Below, one piece after another: positions 23,678 to 31,314 of a stretch of DNA of 38,484 bases. The notes below the pieces were generated by a model, which was given only the letters and a program-made list of their open reading frames with translations, was not told the origin of the DNA and did no database searches. Positions within the stretch are counted from its first letter, which is position 1; each line of letters begins with the position of its first letter. The DNA is from an uncultured bacterium (GTDB lineage Bacteria > Planctomycetota > Phycisphaerae > Phycisphaerales > SM1A02): the NCBI GenBank assembly GCA_903911205.1, contig CAIWCL010000387.1:1-38484 (forward strand). The letters run 5' to 3'. Made by a program: the position numbers and the translations under genes.

Positions 23678-26497
23678 ATGCCGACGAAGTCTGTCCTCCG
23701 CCCTGTCCCGATCGCGCGCGTGCTTCTTGTCTCTGCGCTCGCGAGCCATCTGTGCGGCCACCTTTCTGGCGACGTCGTCGGCCCCGCGCTGTTCCTCAAC
23801 GTCGCGAGCGCCCAACAGAACGTGAATGCGCCACAGGATGCGTCGGCAACCTCGGGTGTGGCGGGAGTTGCGCCGACAGGTATTGCATCGACGGGCGCCG
23901 CCTCAGCCAACGCCGCCTCAGCCAACGCCGTGGCGATCGCCGTCCCGCCAACCGCGGAGCAGGTCGCCCGCTATCGCAATCGGCTCGCTCGAAACTTCGC
24001 CCAGCGAACCCGCAGCATGCTGCAGCGCGAGTTCATCTTCTTGGGCATGCTCGAGAGTGGCAAGACCATGCTCGACGTCGCGCTTGAGCTCGAGCCGGAC
24101 AATGTGTTTCTTTGGCGGCTTGCCCTCGACTATGCGATCAATCTGGAGGACGGAAGCCCCGAGGCGGCCAAGCTCGCCGAGCGTGCGCTCTTACGGCTCG
24201 GTCAATTGGAGCCGGAAGATGAGTTGATCCGACTCCGCCGACTGCTCGCAGTGGTTGAGCAAAAGCAGACCGCGGAGGAGCGCATCGTGCTCTTCCAGCA
24301 ACTGCTCGCCCCTGAGTCCATCAGCCGAATCGGTCCGAGCGTTTCTGCGCGGATTGCCTTCGATTTTGCGTTGTTGCTCCGTCAGACCGGAGATCAGACG
24401 GGGTTCGAACGGGAGTTGATCCACGCGCTCAACCTCGACCCGTTCTTTCCAGAAGCGACCGAACTTGCTGCGGGCTACTTCCGCACGTCGGCCCCGGATG
24501 CCGCTGCCGAGGCTCGTGCCCTGCGTCAAGCGCTGCTTGCGAATCCAACCCGGGAGCCTGCGGCGCTCGGGCTCGCCGAACTCTGCCTGAAATCAGGTGC
24601 CTACCGCGCCGCTGCGGACATTCTCAACGTGGTTGCGGGGCTGGTCGAAACCGACCTTCCCGACTTGGAATTCGATGCAGTCCTGACCGACCTTTGTCTC
24701 GCCAACTGGGGGGCCGATCGCACCGAGTCCGCGTTCGCGGTGGCGACGAAGCGTCAAGACTCGCTGAACCGCGTGTTCCGCAAGACGATCGAGCGCCAGG
24801 GAACGACGCTTTCGGTCGAAGATCTCCGGAATCTCGCGTACCCCATGTCAATGCCGCTCGCGACGACCTTCGCGGCCATTGCGAACAGCGTGACGCCAGA
24901 ATCGAGCTCGAACGTACTAAAGGGTGTCCGCGTCTCCACCGAGACCACGCTGCGTGCGATGGATGAACAGAACGCCGGTCCCGATGAGAAGGCGACCGCC
25001 GCACTGCAGGGGGCATTTGCGCAGCTTTGGCTTGGTGGCGACGTCGAATTCGCGAGGGCGCAAGTCGATGCGGCGACGTCGTTCGCGCCACTCTCTGACG
25101 CCGCGCGCTCCCGTTTTGACGGATGGTTTGCGATCCGCGCGAACGATTTCGCGAAGGCACGCGAGCTTCTCGCGCCGTTCGCCGCAACCGATACAGGCGC
25201 GCAACTTGGACTTGCGGTTGCAGACGCGGCACTGGGCGATCAGAAGGCCGCAGCTCGTGGGTTTCTCGCGGTTGCTCGCGCGAATCCCGCGAGTGCCATT
25301 GGACTTTGGTCGCGCGACCGACTTCGGAAGATCGTCGGCCAGGACATCCAGGTCATCGAAAAGGCAGAGAGCGTCGAAGAGGCAGCGAAGTTGCCGAGCG
25401 AGTTTCTTTCTCTCATGTCGTCCGGTGCCGGCCGATTGATGCTCCGCATCTATCCGCGTGCATCGAGCATTTCGGCATGGGATCCGATGGTCTTTGACAT
25501 CGAAATCACCAACCGAAGTCCGTGGCCACTCGCGATTAGCCCTGACGGCCCGCTCGCCGACACGTCGACCGTTACGGCAAATGTGAATGTCCCCGGCCAG
25601 CCCGGCACGGTGCCGCCCTTTGCACTCTTGGCAATCAATCGCCGATTCGCGATTCAGCCGGGCGAAAGCATTCGTATTCCGCTGGATGTGTCGCTGACTG
25701 ACGCGAGCTTCGCGATGCGCGATGACGCGCTCAGCGGAGGTTTCGTCTCAATCCATCCGATCTTGAATTGGCGAACCACCGAACGCGGCCTTGAGCCTGG
25801 GCCACTCGGGATCGAGGCCGAGTCGCCGTTGGTCCATGTTCAGGGCGAACGTGTCTCGGTCGCGTGGATTGAAGAGTCGAAAGCGATGCTGCAAGACCTT
25901 TCCAAGGCGCCCGATCCAGAACGGATCGCGGCGCTCGCAGCGGTGCTGTTGCGGGCGTCGAAAGATCCGCTGCGATACACCGAGGAAGAGCGGAAGGCAC
26001 TTGAGAGCGTGCCAGCGCTCCTCGCTGATGCCACGAAGCGGCTTTGGCCCGAAGCGCGTGCGTGGCTCGTGTTTGCCCTTCCAAAGGGTGAATTGCGTGA
26101 GCTTTCGGTGCGTGCGTCGGATCTCGTGGGTGGAAACGAACCGGCCCCCAACAGCACTGCGACGGGTACGGCAACAGGCACGGCAACAGGTACCGCAACG
26201 GGCACAGCCGCAGGTGTGGGCGGGGAGTCGGCTCAGCAAGAGCGGAAGATCGTTGGCCTTGAGAACGTGTCCGCAGCCCCGACGCTTGAGCCACTCGACG
26301 AAGTGCTTTCGTCCGACGAGGATCCGCTCGTTCGTATGGCGTGGATTGCGGTTCGCGTGAAACGACCCGAGGATCAGTTGCTCGCGAAGACGTTCGAGCA
26401 CCAAAATCCGCGGATTGCGAAATTTGCGCGCGACTCCTTCGCCTGGATGAATGACGTACAAGAAGAGCGACGACGCAAACTGAATCTCAGCCAGTGA
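23678..26497 (+). CDS. Large exported protein with TPR-like repeats
   Basis: A 939-residue protein with an N-terminal hydrophobic signal (about residues 10-35, ending near NVASAQQ), then an Ala/Thr-rich linker. Residues about 90-600 are helical and carry TPR-like pairs: 'MLDVALELEPDNVFLWRLALDYAINL', 'HALNLDPFFPEATELAAGYF', 'ALLANPTREPAALGLAELCLKSGAYRAAADIL'. A beta-rich stretch (about 600-720, 'MVFDIEITNRSPWPLAIS') follows, then a helical C-terminus interrupted by TATG tetrapeptides. It is probably a periplasmic scaffold; no enzymatic motif is seen. TAAGGA lies five bases before the ATG. Its stop overlaps the GTG start of the following membrane protein gene, which suggests they act together. 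Confidence 0.8.
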   Translation: MPTKSVLRPVPIARVLLVSALASHLCGHLSGDVVGPALFLNVASAQQNVNAPQDASATSGVAGVAPTGIASTGAASANAASANAVAIAVPPTAEQVARYRNRLARNFAQRTRSMLQREFIFLGMLESGKTMLDVALELEPDNVFLWRLALDYAINLEDGSPEAAKLAERALLRLGQLEPEDELIRLRRLLAVVEQKQTAEERIVLFQQLLAPESISRIGPSVSARIAFDFALLLRQTGDQTGFERELIHALNLDPFFPEATELAAGYFRTSAPDAAAEARALRQALLANPTREPAALGLAELCLKSGAYRAAADILNVVAGLVETDLPDLEFDAVLTDLCLANWGADRTESAFAVATKRQDSLNRVFRKTIERQGTTLSVEDLRNLAYPMSMPLATTFAAIANSVTPESSSNVLKGVRVSTETTLRAMDEQNAGPDEKATAALQGAFAQLWLGGDVEFARAQVDAATSFAPLSDAARSRFDGWFAIRANDFAKARELLAPFAATDTGAQLGLAVADAALGDQKAAARGFLAVARANPASAIGLWSRDRLRKIVGQDIQVIEKAESVEEAAKLPSEFLSLMSSGAGRLMLRIYPRASSISAWDPMVFDIEITNRSPWPLAISPDGPLADTSTVTANVNVPGQPGTVPPFALLAINRRFAIQPGESIRIPLDVSLTDASFAMRDDALSGGFVSIHPILNWRTTERGLEPGPLGIEAESPLVHVQGERVSVAWIEESKAMLQDLSKAPDPERIAALAAVLLRASKDPLRYTEEERKALESVPALLADATKRLWPEARAWLVFALPKGELRELSVRASDLVGGNEPAPNSTATGTATGTATGTATGTAAGVGGESAQQERKIVGLENVSAAPTLEPLDEVLSSDEDPLVRMAWIAVRVKRPEDQLLAKTFEHQNPRIAKFARDSFAWMNDVQEERRRKLNLSQ
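26156..26215. repeat. 12-bp in-frame repeat coding for TATG units
   Basis: Five 12-bp units of the type ACGGCAACAGGC (26156-26215) encode Thr-Ala-Thr-Gly repeats near the C-terminus of the TPR-like protein. The period keeps the reading frame. It forms a low-complexity linker. Confidence 0.9.
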
Positions 26498-27450
26498 TCC
26501 AGCACGACACACCGAATGTCGGCGTTCGAGACGCCAGTGAGCATGCAGGCGAGCATGCAGGTGAGCAGGCTCGTGAAGTGGCTGATCTTCCGCGCAAATC
26601 ACGCTGGTTGCGCATGCTTGGCGCTCTGTTCAGCGTGGCGTGTCTCGCGGGCGCGGTGGTCATCGCTCTGCGTGAACACGACGCGATGACAGCCGCGGTG
26701 CACTCGTTGCGTGCAGCGAGCATGGTCGAGATCGCGCTTCTCCTCGTATCGGTTGCGATCGGTATCGCGCTCACGGCGTCACTCTTCACAATCCTCGTGC
26801 GTCGCTTCGCGGAGGTCGCGTACAGCGAAATGCTCGCGCTCATTGCCGCGACGTCGCTCGCCAACATGTTGCCGTTGAAACCAGGATTTGTCGCGCGCGT
26901 GGCGTGGCACAAGGCCCGTCACGGGATTCGTGCACGCGACTCGCTGCGCACGATCCTCGAAGCCATCGCGCTGAGTGCGATGGTCGCAGGATCCATGCTT
27001 GCCGCTGTTGCGTTCCTGCGCGCAATGTCACTTCCGGTTGGTTTTGCGATCGTGGCGCCGGCGTGCTTCGCCGTTGCTGCCGTTGCACCGAGCGCGCAGA
27101 TATTCGTGCGTGCAGTTCTCGTGCGTCACGCGGAGTTCGCACTCGCCGTCTTTCGCTATCACATCGCACTCACGCTCGTCGGGGCGGACGCTTCGCTTGA
27201 AACATCCATCGTGCTTGCATGCGCTTCGGCTGTTGCAACGCTCGTTCCATTCATCTCGAATGGGCTTGGCGTGCGCGAATGGGTGACCGCGCTGCTCTTA
27301 CCTGCGCTTTCTAGCGGGACCTTCGCTGCCGGTGTTGCTGCTGAACTTGCGCTCCGCGTTGCAGAACTCGCAATCACATTGCCTGCAGGGCTTCTCGCGA
27401 GCGCGTGGCTCTCACGCGTTGCGCGTATCGATCCGCCAAGCAGAGCCTAG
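26494..27450 (+). CDS. Flippase-like membrane protein (lysylphosphatidylglycerol synthase TM-region family)
   Basis: A 318-residue polytopic protein with about seven to eight hydrophobic segments. The pattern 'SLANMLPLKPGFVARVAWHKARHGI' and the later 'FISNGLGVREWVTALLLPALSSG' with 'AAELALRVAELAITLPAGLL' resemble the UPF0104/LPG-synthase transmembrane family, whose members move or modify lipid-linked groups. There is no catalytic domain, so a lipid flippase-type role is inference. Translation starts at GTG 26494, overlapping the TGA of the preceding gene (GTGA). The N-terminus carries EHAG repeats before the first helix; ATG 26614 is an alternative start. The TAG stop lies in a 22-bp repeat shared with the next gene. 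Confidence 0.72.
   Translation: MIQHDTPNVGVRDASEHAGEHAGEQAREVADLPRKSRWLRMLGALFSVACLAGAVVIALREHDAMTAAVHSLRAASMVEIALLLVSVAIGIALTASLFTILVRRFAEVAYSEMLALIAATSLANMLPLKPGFVARVAWHKARHGIRARDSLRTILEAIALSAMVAGSMLAAVAFLRAMSLPVGFAIVAPACFAVAAVAPSAQIFVRAVLVRHAEFALAVFRYHIALTLVGADASLETSIVLACASAVATLVPFISNGLGVREWVTALLLPALSSGTFAAGVAAELALRVAELAITLPAGLLASAWLSRVARIDPPSRA
26538..26573. repeat. 12-bp repeat at the 5' end of the flippase-like gene
   Basis: Units TGAGCATGCAGG (26538-26549) and CGAGCATGCAGG (26550-26561) are followed by a diverged third (26562-26573). They encode EHAG, EHAG and EQAR in the cytoplasmic N-terminus. Confidence 0.8.
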
Positions 27451-27502
27451 GTACTGTCTGATGGATCCCCGAAGACCAAAGATCCGCCAAGCAGAGCCTA
27501 GG
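27430..27502. repeat. 22-bp direct repeat providing both convergent stop codons
   Basis: Identical 22-bp copies lie at 27430-27451 and 27481-27502. Each contains the palindrome CCTAGG. In the first copy it supplies the TAG stop of the plus-strand flippase-like gene (27448-27450); in the second, the TAG stop of the minus-strand GH57 gene (27498-27500). Confidence 0.95.
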
Positions 27503-28736
27503 CCTTCGCTGTTGGCTTGAGCGGCGCAGCGACACCAGCGCGCGTCTTCAAGTGGTCGAGCACGTTCATGAAGTTGATGTACGCGTCGTACGGGGAGTCG
27601 TACGGCGAGAAGTACTTGTGAACGTCGCCGTCCGACCAGTACTTGGTACACATGTAGTAGAGGTGATCGCTCGTGGTGAGCTTGCGCCAATCTTCGAGAA
27701 TGTACGGGTCGCCCGCGGCATGACGTGCTTTCACAGGGCCCTCGAGTGCGTAGAGCTCCGCCGCGGCGCCATCTTGAATGGGGTTCCCAAGCCATGCGGA
27801 GAGATCGCGCTCGCTGTCGGCCCACGAGATGAAGTCTTTCACGTCGTAGTCACCGACAGGCTCGTGGCAATCGAGAACTTGCGACGGAGTGAGGAAGTCG
27901 TTGTGCCCTGTATTCGTGTCGTAGATTGCGCCCGGAAGCGCATCGAGGAACTCGAAGATGCCAGTGTCAGCCCACTGGTGTTCGCCGAACGTCTCGTAGT
28001 CCATGAACAGATTGCACATGTAGCCGTCGCCGTTGATCTGGTTGACCCAGCCAGCGAATTTCTCCGCGTTGAGCGGCCATTCCTTCCAGCCTCGGTTTGA
28101 GAAGCGGAACGCGATGTCATCCGAGAGTCGATAGTTCTTCAACAACAGTTTGACGGGACGATCTTCGATCGCGCCTTCACCTGGCGGCGCGTAGAGATAG
28201 TTCGGGGAACGGAATCCAAGCAACCGATCGACGCCTTCGCAAAGAATCGCACGGTGTTGACCGCGGCGCGCGATGTGTGCGGCAAGCTCATTCGAGTAGA
28301 TCAACTCGGTGTTGCGGAAGACCTTTGGCGTGACACCGAAGACTTCTTGCATGCGCTTCTGATGGAGGTCGACTTGCGCATCGAATTCCGCGCGCGAGAA
28401 GAGGAACGAGAGCGAGTGGTGGCTCGTCTCGCCGATCAGTTCGCATGCGCCCGTATCAACGAGCCGCTTGAGGGTGTCGACCACATCGGGCGCCCAACGG
28501 ATGAGTTGATCGAGCGCTGTTCCAGTGATGGAGTACGAGCAACGGAAGCGACGATCGTGACGACGCACGAGATCGAGCATCTTCTGGGTCGCGGGGCGAT
28601 AGCACTTGTCGGCCACCTTGCGGAGGATGCGCTCGTTCGCCTCGTCATCGAAATAGAAAGGATCCGTCGAGAAAACGGAGTAGCGACGAAGCCGCCAAGG
28701 CTGGTGAAGCTCGAAGTAGAAGCAGACGCTCGCCAT
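27498..28736 (-). CDS. Glycoside hydrolase family 57 protein (alpha-amylase/glucanotransferase-like)
   Basis: A 412-residue GH57 protein, cytoplasmic as no signal is present. Family motifs: N-terminal 'FELHQPWRLR' with the His-Gln-Pro core; 'ELIGETSHHSLSFL'; 'FRNTELIYSNE', in which Glu144 is the probable nucleophile; and 'FMDYETFGEHQW', in which Asp246 is the probable acid/base. The enzyme would act on alpha-glucans such as glycogen or maltodextrin. It is 46 bases downstream of the epimerase gene in a minus-strand glycan operon, so it might instead process an alpha-linked surface polymer. The ATG (MASVCFYF) fits the family N-terminus; the longer open frame back to 29336 is a shadow of the epimerase gene. 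Confidence 0.92.
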   Translation of the reverse strand: MASVCFYFELHQPWRLRRYSVFSTDPFYFDDEANERILRKVADKCYRPATQKMLDLVRRHDRRFRCSYSITGTALDQLIRWAPDVVDTLKRLVDTGACELIGETSHHSLSFLFSRAEFDAQVDLHQKRMQEVFGVTPKVFRNTELIYSNELAAHIARRGQHRAILCEGVDRLLGFRSPNYLYAPPGEGAIEDRPVKLLLKNYRLSDDIAFRFSNRGWKEWPLNAEKFAGWVNQINGDGYMCNLFMDYETFGEHQWADTGIFEFLDALPGAIYDTNTGHNDFLTPSQVLDCHEPVGDYDVKDFISWADSERDLSAWLGNPIQDGAAAELYALEGPVKARHAAGDPYILEDWRKLTTSDHLYYMCTKYWSDGDVHKYFSPYDSPYDAYINFMNVLDHLKTRAGVAAPLKPTAKA

Positions 28737-28782
28737 AGGTGCAGCGTAGCGCGGAATGCGTGCGACGTAGCGCGTGACGAGT

Positions 28783-29829
28783 TCAGACGCGGTAATGCGC
28801 GCGATACCACTCGACGAATCGAGCGACGCCTTCTTCCACGGGTGTTGACGGGCGGAATCCCGTATCAGCCGCGAGTGCCGCGGTATCGGCGAACGTGTCT
28901 GGCACGTCGCCCGGCTGCATGGGCAGCATTTCAAGCGTTGCGGAGCGACCGGTCGCCTTCTCAATCGCTCGGATGTAGTCGAGGAGTTCAACCGGGCGAG
29001 AATTGCCGATGTTGTAGACACGCCACGGTGCGCTTGACGTTCCCGGATCCGGAAGCGCCGGATCAAACGCGGGGTTTGGCTGCGCAGTTCGGTCGAGCGT
29101 GCGGATGACACCTTCCACGATGTCGTCGATGTAGGTGAAGTCGCGACGATGTCGGCCGTGATTGAAGACCGGGATCGGCTTTCCTTCGAGAATATTCCGC
29201 GTGAAGAGGAAGAGTGCCATGTCCGGTCGGCCCCACGGACCATACACGGTGAAAAAGCGCAGACCTGTTGTTGGAAGGCCGAAGAGATGCGAGTAGGTGT
29301 GGGCGAAAAGCTCATTCGCCTTTTTACTCGCCGCATACAGCGAGAGCGGGTGATCGACGGAGTCGTTCACCGAGAATGGCAGCTTCGCGTTTCCGCCATA
29401 CACCGAACTAGAACTTGCGTACACAAGATGCGTGCAGCCCTCGCCACGCACGAACGCGTGCCGACATCCATCGAGGATGTTTTGAAAGCCAACGATGTTG
29501 GACTGAACGTACGCGTGCGGATTTTCGATGGAGTAGCGAACGCCAGCTTGTGCGGCGAGATGCACAACACGGCTGAAGCGATGTGTTTCGAAGAGCGATT
29601 CCATCGCACGGCGATCCGCGATGTCGAGGCGTTCGAAGCGAAAGCCGCGTCGAGGCTCGAGTCGCGCGAGTCGCGCATACTTCAGATTCGGGTCGTAGTA
29701 GTCGTTGATGTTGTCGATACCGACGACTTCATCGCCGCGGTCGAGCAGCGCATGCGCGACATGCGAGCCAATAAAGCCTGCACAGCCAGTGACGAGGATG
29801 GTCGATGGTGATGCGGGCGCGTGCGTCAT
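28783..29829 (-). CDS. UDP-glucuronate 4-epimerase-like NAD-dependent epimerase
   Basis: A 348-residue extended short-chain dehydrogenase. The NAD loop '[11 protein letters not shown]' (14-24), '[17 protein letters not shown]', the catalytic Tyr165-x-x-x-Lys169 (YAASK) preceded by 'YASSSSVYG', and '[16 protein letters not shown]' match UDP-glucuronate/galacturonate epimerases closely. '[17 protein letters not shown]' is also characteristic. It would interconvert UDP-glucuronate and UDP-galacturonate for polysaccharide synthesis. It sits between the aminotransferase gene (125 bases away) and the GH57 gene. There is no clear ribosome binding site. Related epimerases acting on UDP-N-acetyl uronic acids cannot be excluded. 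Confidence 0.92.
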   Translation of the reverse strand: MTHAPASPSTILVTGCAGFIGSHVAHALLDRGDEVVGIDNINDYYDPNLKYARLARLEPRRGFRFERLDIADRRAMESLFETHRFSRVVHLAAQAGVRYSIENPHAYVQSNIVGFQNILDGCRHAFVRGEGCTHLVYASSSSVYGGNAKLPFSVNDSVDHPLSLYAASKKANELFAHTYSHLFGLPTTGLRFFTVYGPWGRPDMALFLFTRNILEGKPIPVFNHGRHRRDFTYIDDIVEGVIRTLDRTAQPNPAFDPALPDPGTSSAPWRVYNIGNSRPVELLDYIRAIEKATGRSATLEMLPMQPGDVPDTFADTAALAADTGFRPSTPVEEGVARFVEWYRAHYRV

Positions 29830-29954
29830 CGGTAGGGTTGCGGTCGAAGTTTGAATGGGCGACGGTTTGCTGCGCGGCGCGTTCGTGGGCGGTCGAGTCT
29901 ACACGCGGGCGAGAGCCTGCGGTCGATCGCGCACGCGCGATGCAGGGCGCAGGT

Positions 29955-31148
29955 TTACGCAACAGCCGCGCGCGTCGGCGCAAAAGCGCGTTCCATCGCA
30001 CGCACAACGCGGGAAAGATCCTCGTCGTCCATCGAACTTCCCGAGGGGAGGCAGAGGCCGTGTTCGAACAGACGTTCGCATACGGGCGCGCGGCCTCGTT
30101 CATGCGCAAACATGCGGAAGCCTGCGAAAAGTGGCTGCAGATGCATCGGCTTCCACGTCGGACGCGACTCGATGCGTTCCGCTGCGAGTGCCGCGAGGAG
30201 CGCATCGCGTGTGGTTGCGGCTCGCGCGGGATCAATGGTCAGCGCGGTGAGCCAGCGTGTGGTTCGACTCCAAACCGGTTCAGGCATGAGGCGCACGCCC
30301 GCACGGGTTGCGAGCGCAGCCTCGTAGCGCGCGAAAATCGCACGACGACGCGCGACGCGATCAGCGAGCGCGAGGAGTTGTCCACGTCCAACACCCGCGC
30401 ACAGATTCGACAGGCGGTAGTTGAAACCAGCGACGGTGTGCTCGTAATGAGGGGCGGGTTCACGCGCTTGTGTTGCAAGAAAGCGCGCGCGCTCGACGAG
30501 CGCTGCGTCCGACGAAACGAGCATGCCGCCGCCCGACGTCGTGATGATTTTGTTGCCATTGAAACTGAACGCGGCGACTTTGCCGAAGGTTCCGCACCGA
30601 CGTCCATGCACGCTTGCGCCAAGGCTTTCGGCGGCATCTTCGAGAATGGGAATATCCCACTCGTCGCAGATCGCTTCGATGGAACCGTAATCGCAGCCTT
30701 GACCGTAGAGGTCGACCGCCACGAGCGCGCGTGGTCGTCGACCTTCCGCATCAAGCGTGGCGATCGCGTCGCGAAGCGCCGCAGGCGAGAGATTCCAACT
30801 TGCGTCGTCACTATCGACGAAGATGGGTTCGGCGCCCAGTTGCCGAATCGGATTCGCGCTCGCGACAAAGGTAAAACTTGAGCAGAGGACAGCGTCACCG
30901 GGACGCACGCCGAGCAGCATGAGGCCGAGATGAATCGCGGCGGTTCCTGAACTCGTCGCGCAGCAGTGCATCCGCGAGCCGCCTTGGCCGAGTCCGAGAT
31001 ACTCCGACATTTCGCGTTCGAAGCCGTCAACATTCGGCCCGAGTGGCGCGATCCAGTTCGTGCGGAAGGCGTCTTCGACGTAGCGCTGCTCGGCGCCCGA
31101 CATGTGCGGTGGTGAGAGCAGGATTGGTTTTGCGCGCGGGTCGAGCAT
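29955..31148 (-). CDS. DegT/DnrJ/EryC1/StrS-family sugar aminotransferase
   Basis: A 397-residue PLP-dependent enzyme. 'TSSGTAAIHLGLMLLGVRPGDAVLCSSFTFVASANPI' forms the cofactor phosphate site, 'ILEDAAESLGASVHGRRCGTFG' the central Asp region, and 'FSFNGNKIITTSGGGMLV' carries the Schiff-base Lys200. 'FNYRLSNLCAGVGRGQL' and the C-terminal substrate loop are typical. Such enzymes transfer an amino group from glutamate to a keto-sugar nucleotide, as in bacillosamine or perosamine synthesis; the exact sugar is not visible. The ATG has AGGT seven bases upstream. It lies in the minus-strand glycan operon. No dehydratase that would make the keto sugar is present here. Confidence 0.93.
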   Translation of the reverse strand: MLDPRAKPILLSPPHMSGAEQRYVEDAFRTNWIAPLGPNVDGFEREMSEYLGLGQGGSRMHCCATSSGTAAIHLGLMLLGVRPGDAVLCSSFTFVASANPIRQLGAEPIFVDSDDASWNLSPAALRDAIATLDAEGRRPRALVAVDLYGQGCDYGSIEAICDEWDIPILEDAAESLGASVHGRRCGTFGKVAAFSFNGNKIITTSGGGMLVSSDAALVERARFLATQAREPAPHYEHTVAGFNYRLSNLCAGVGRGQLLALADRVARRRAIFARYEAALATRAGVRLMPEPVWSRTTRWLTALTIDPARAATTRDALLAALAAERIESRPTWKPMHLQPLFAGFRMFAHERGRAPVCERLFEHGLCLPSGSSMDDEDLSRVVRAMERAFAPTRAAVA

Positions 31149-31314
31149 GGGTGGAACCTCGCGAGGACAAGCCGTCCCCGTCGATTCCCTATCGGCATTC
31201 GTGCGGGCGGCAAGCGATACGTTCAGGCGAATTGGTTATGAGCAGCCGCTCTCGCGCCGCGGGAGGACGCCGGGGGGGCGTGGATCGCGCGGGGCGACCC
31301 CCTCGCGCAGGCGC

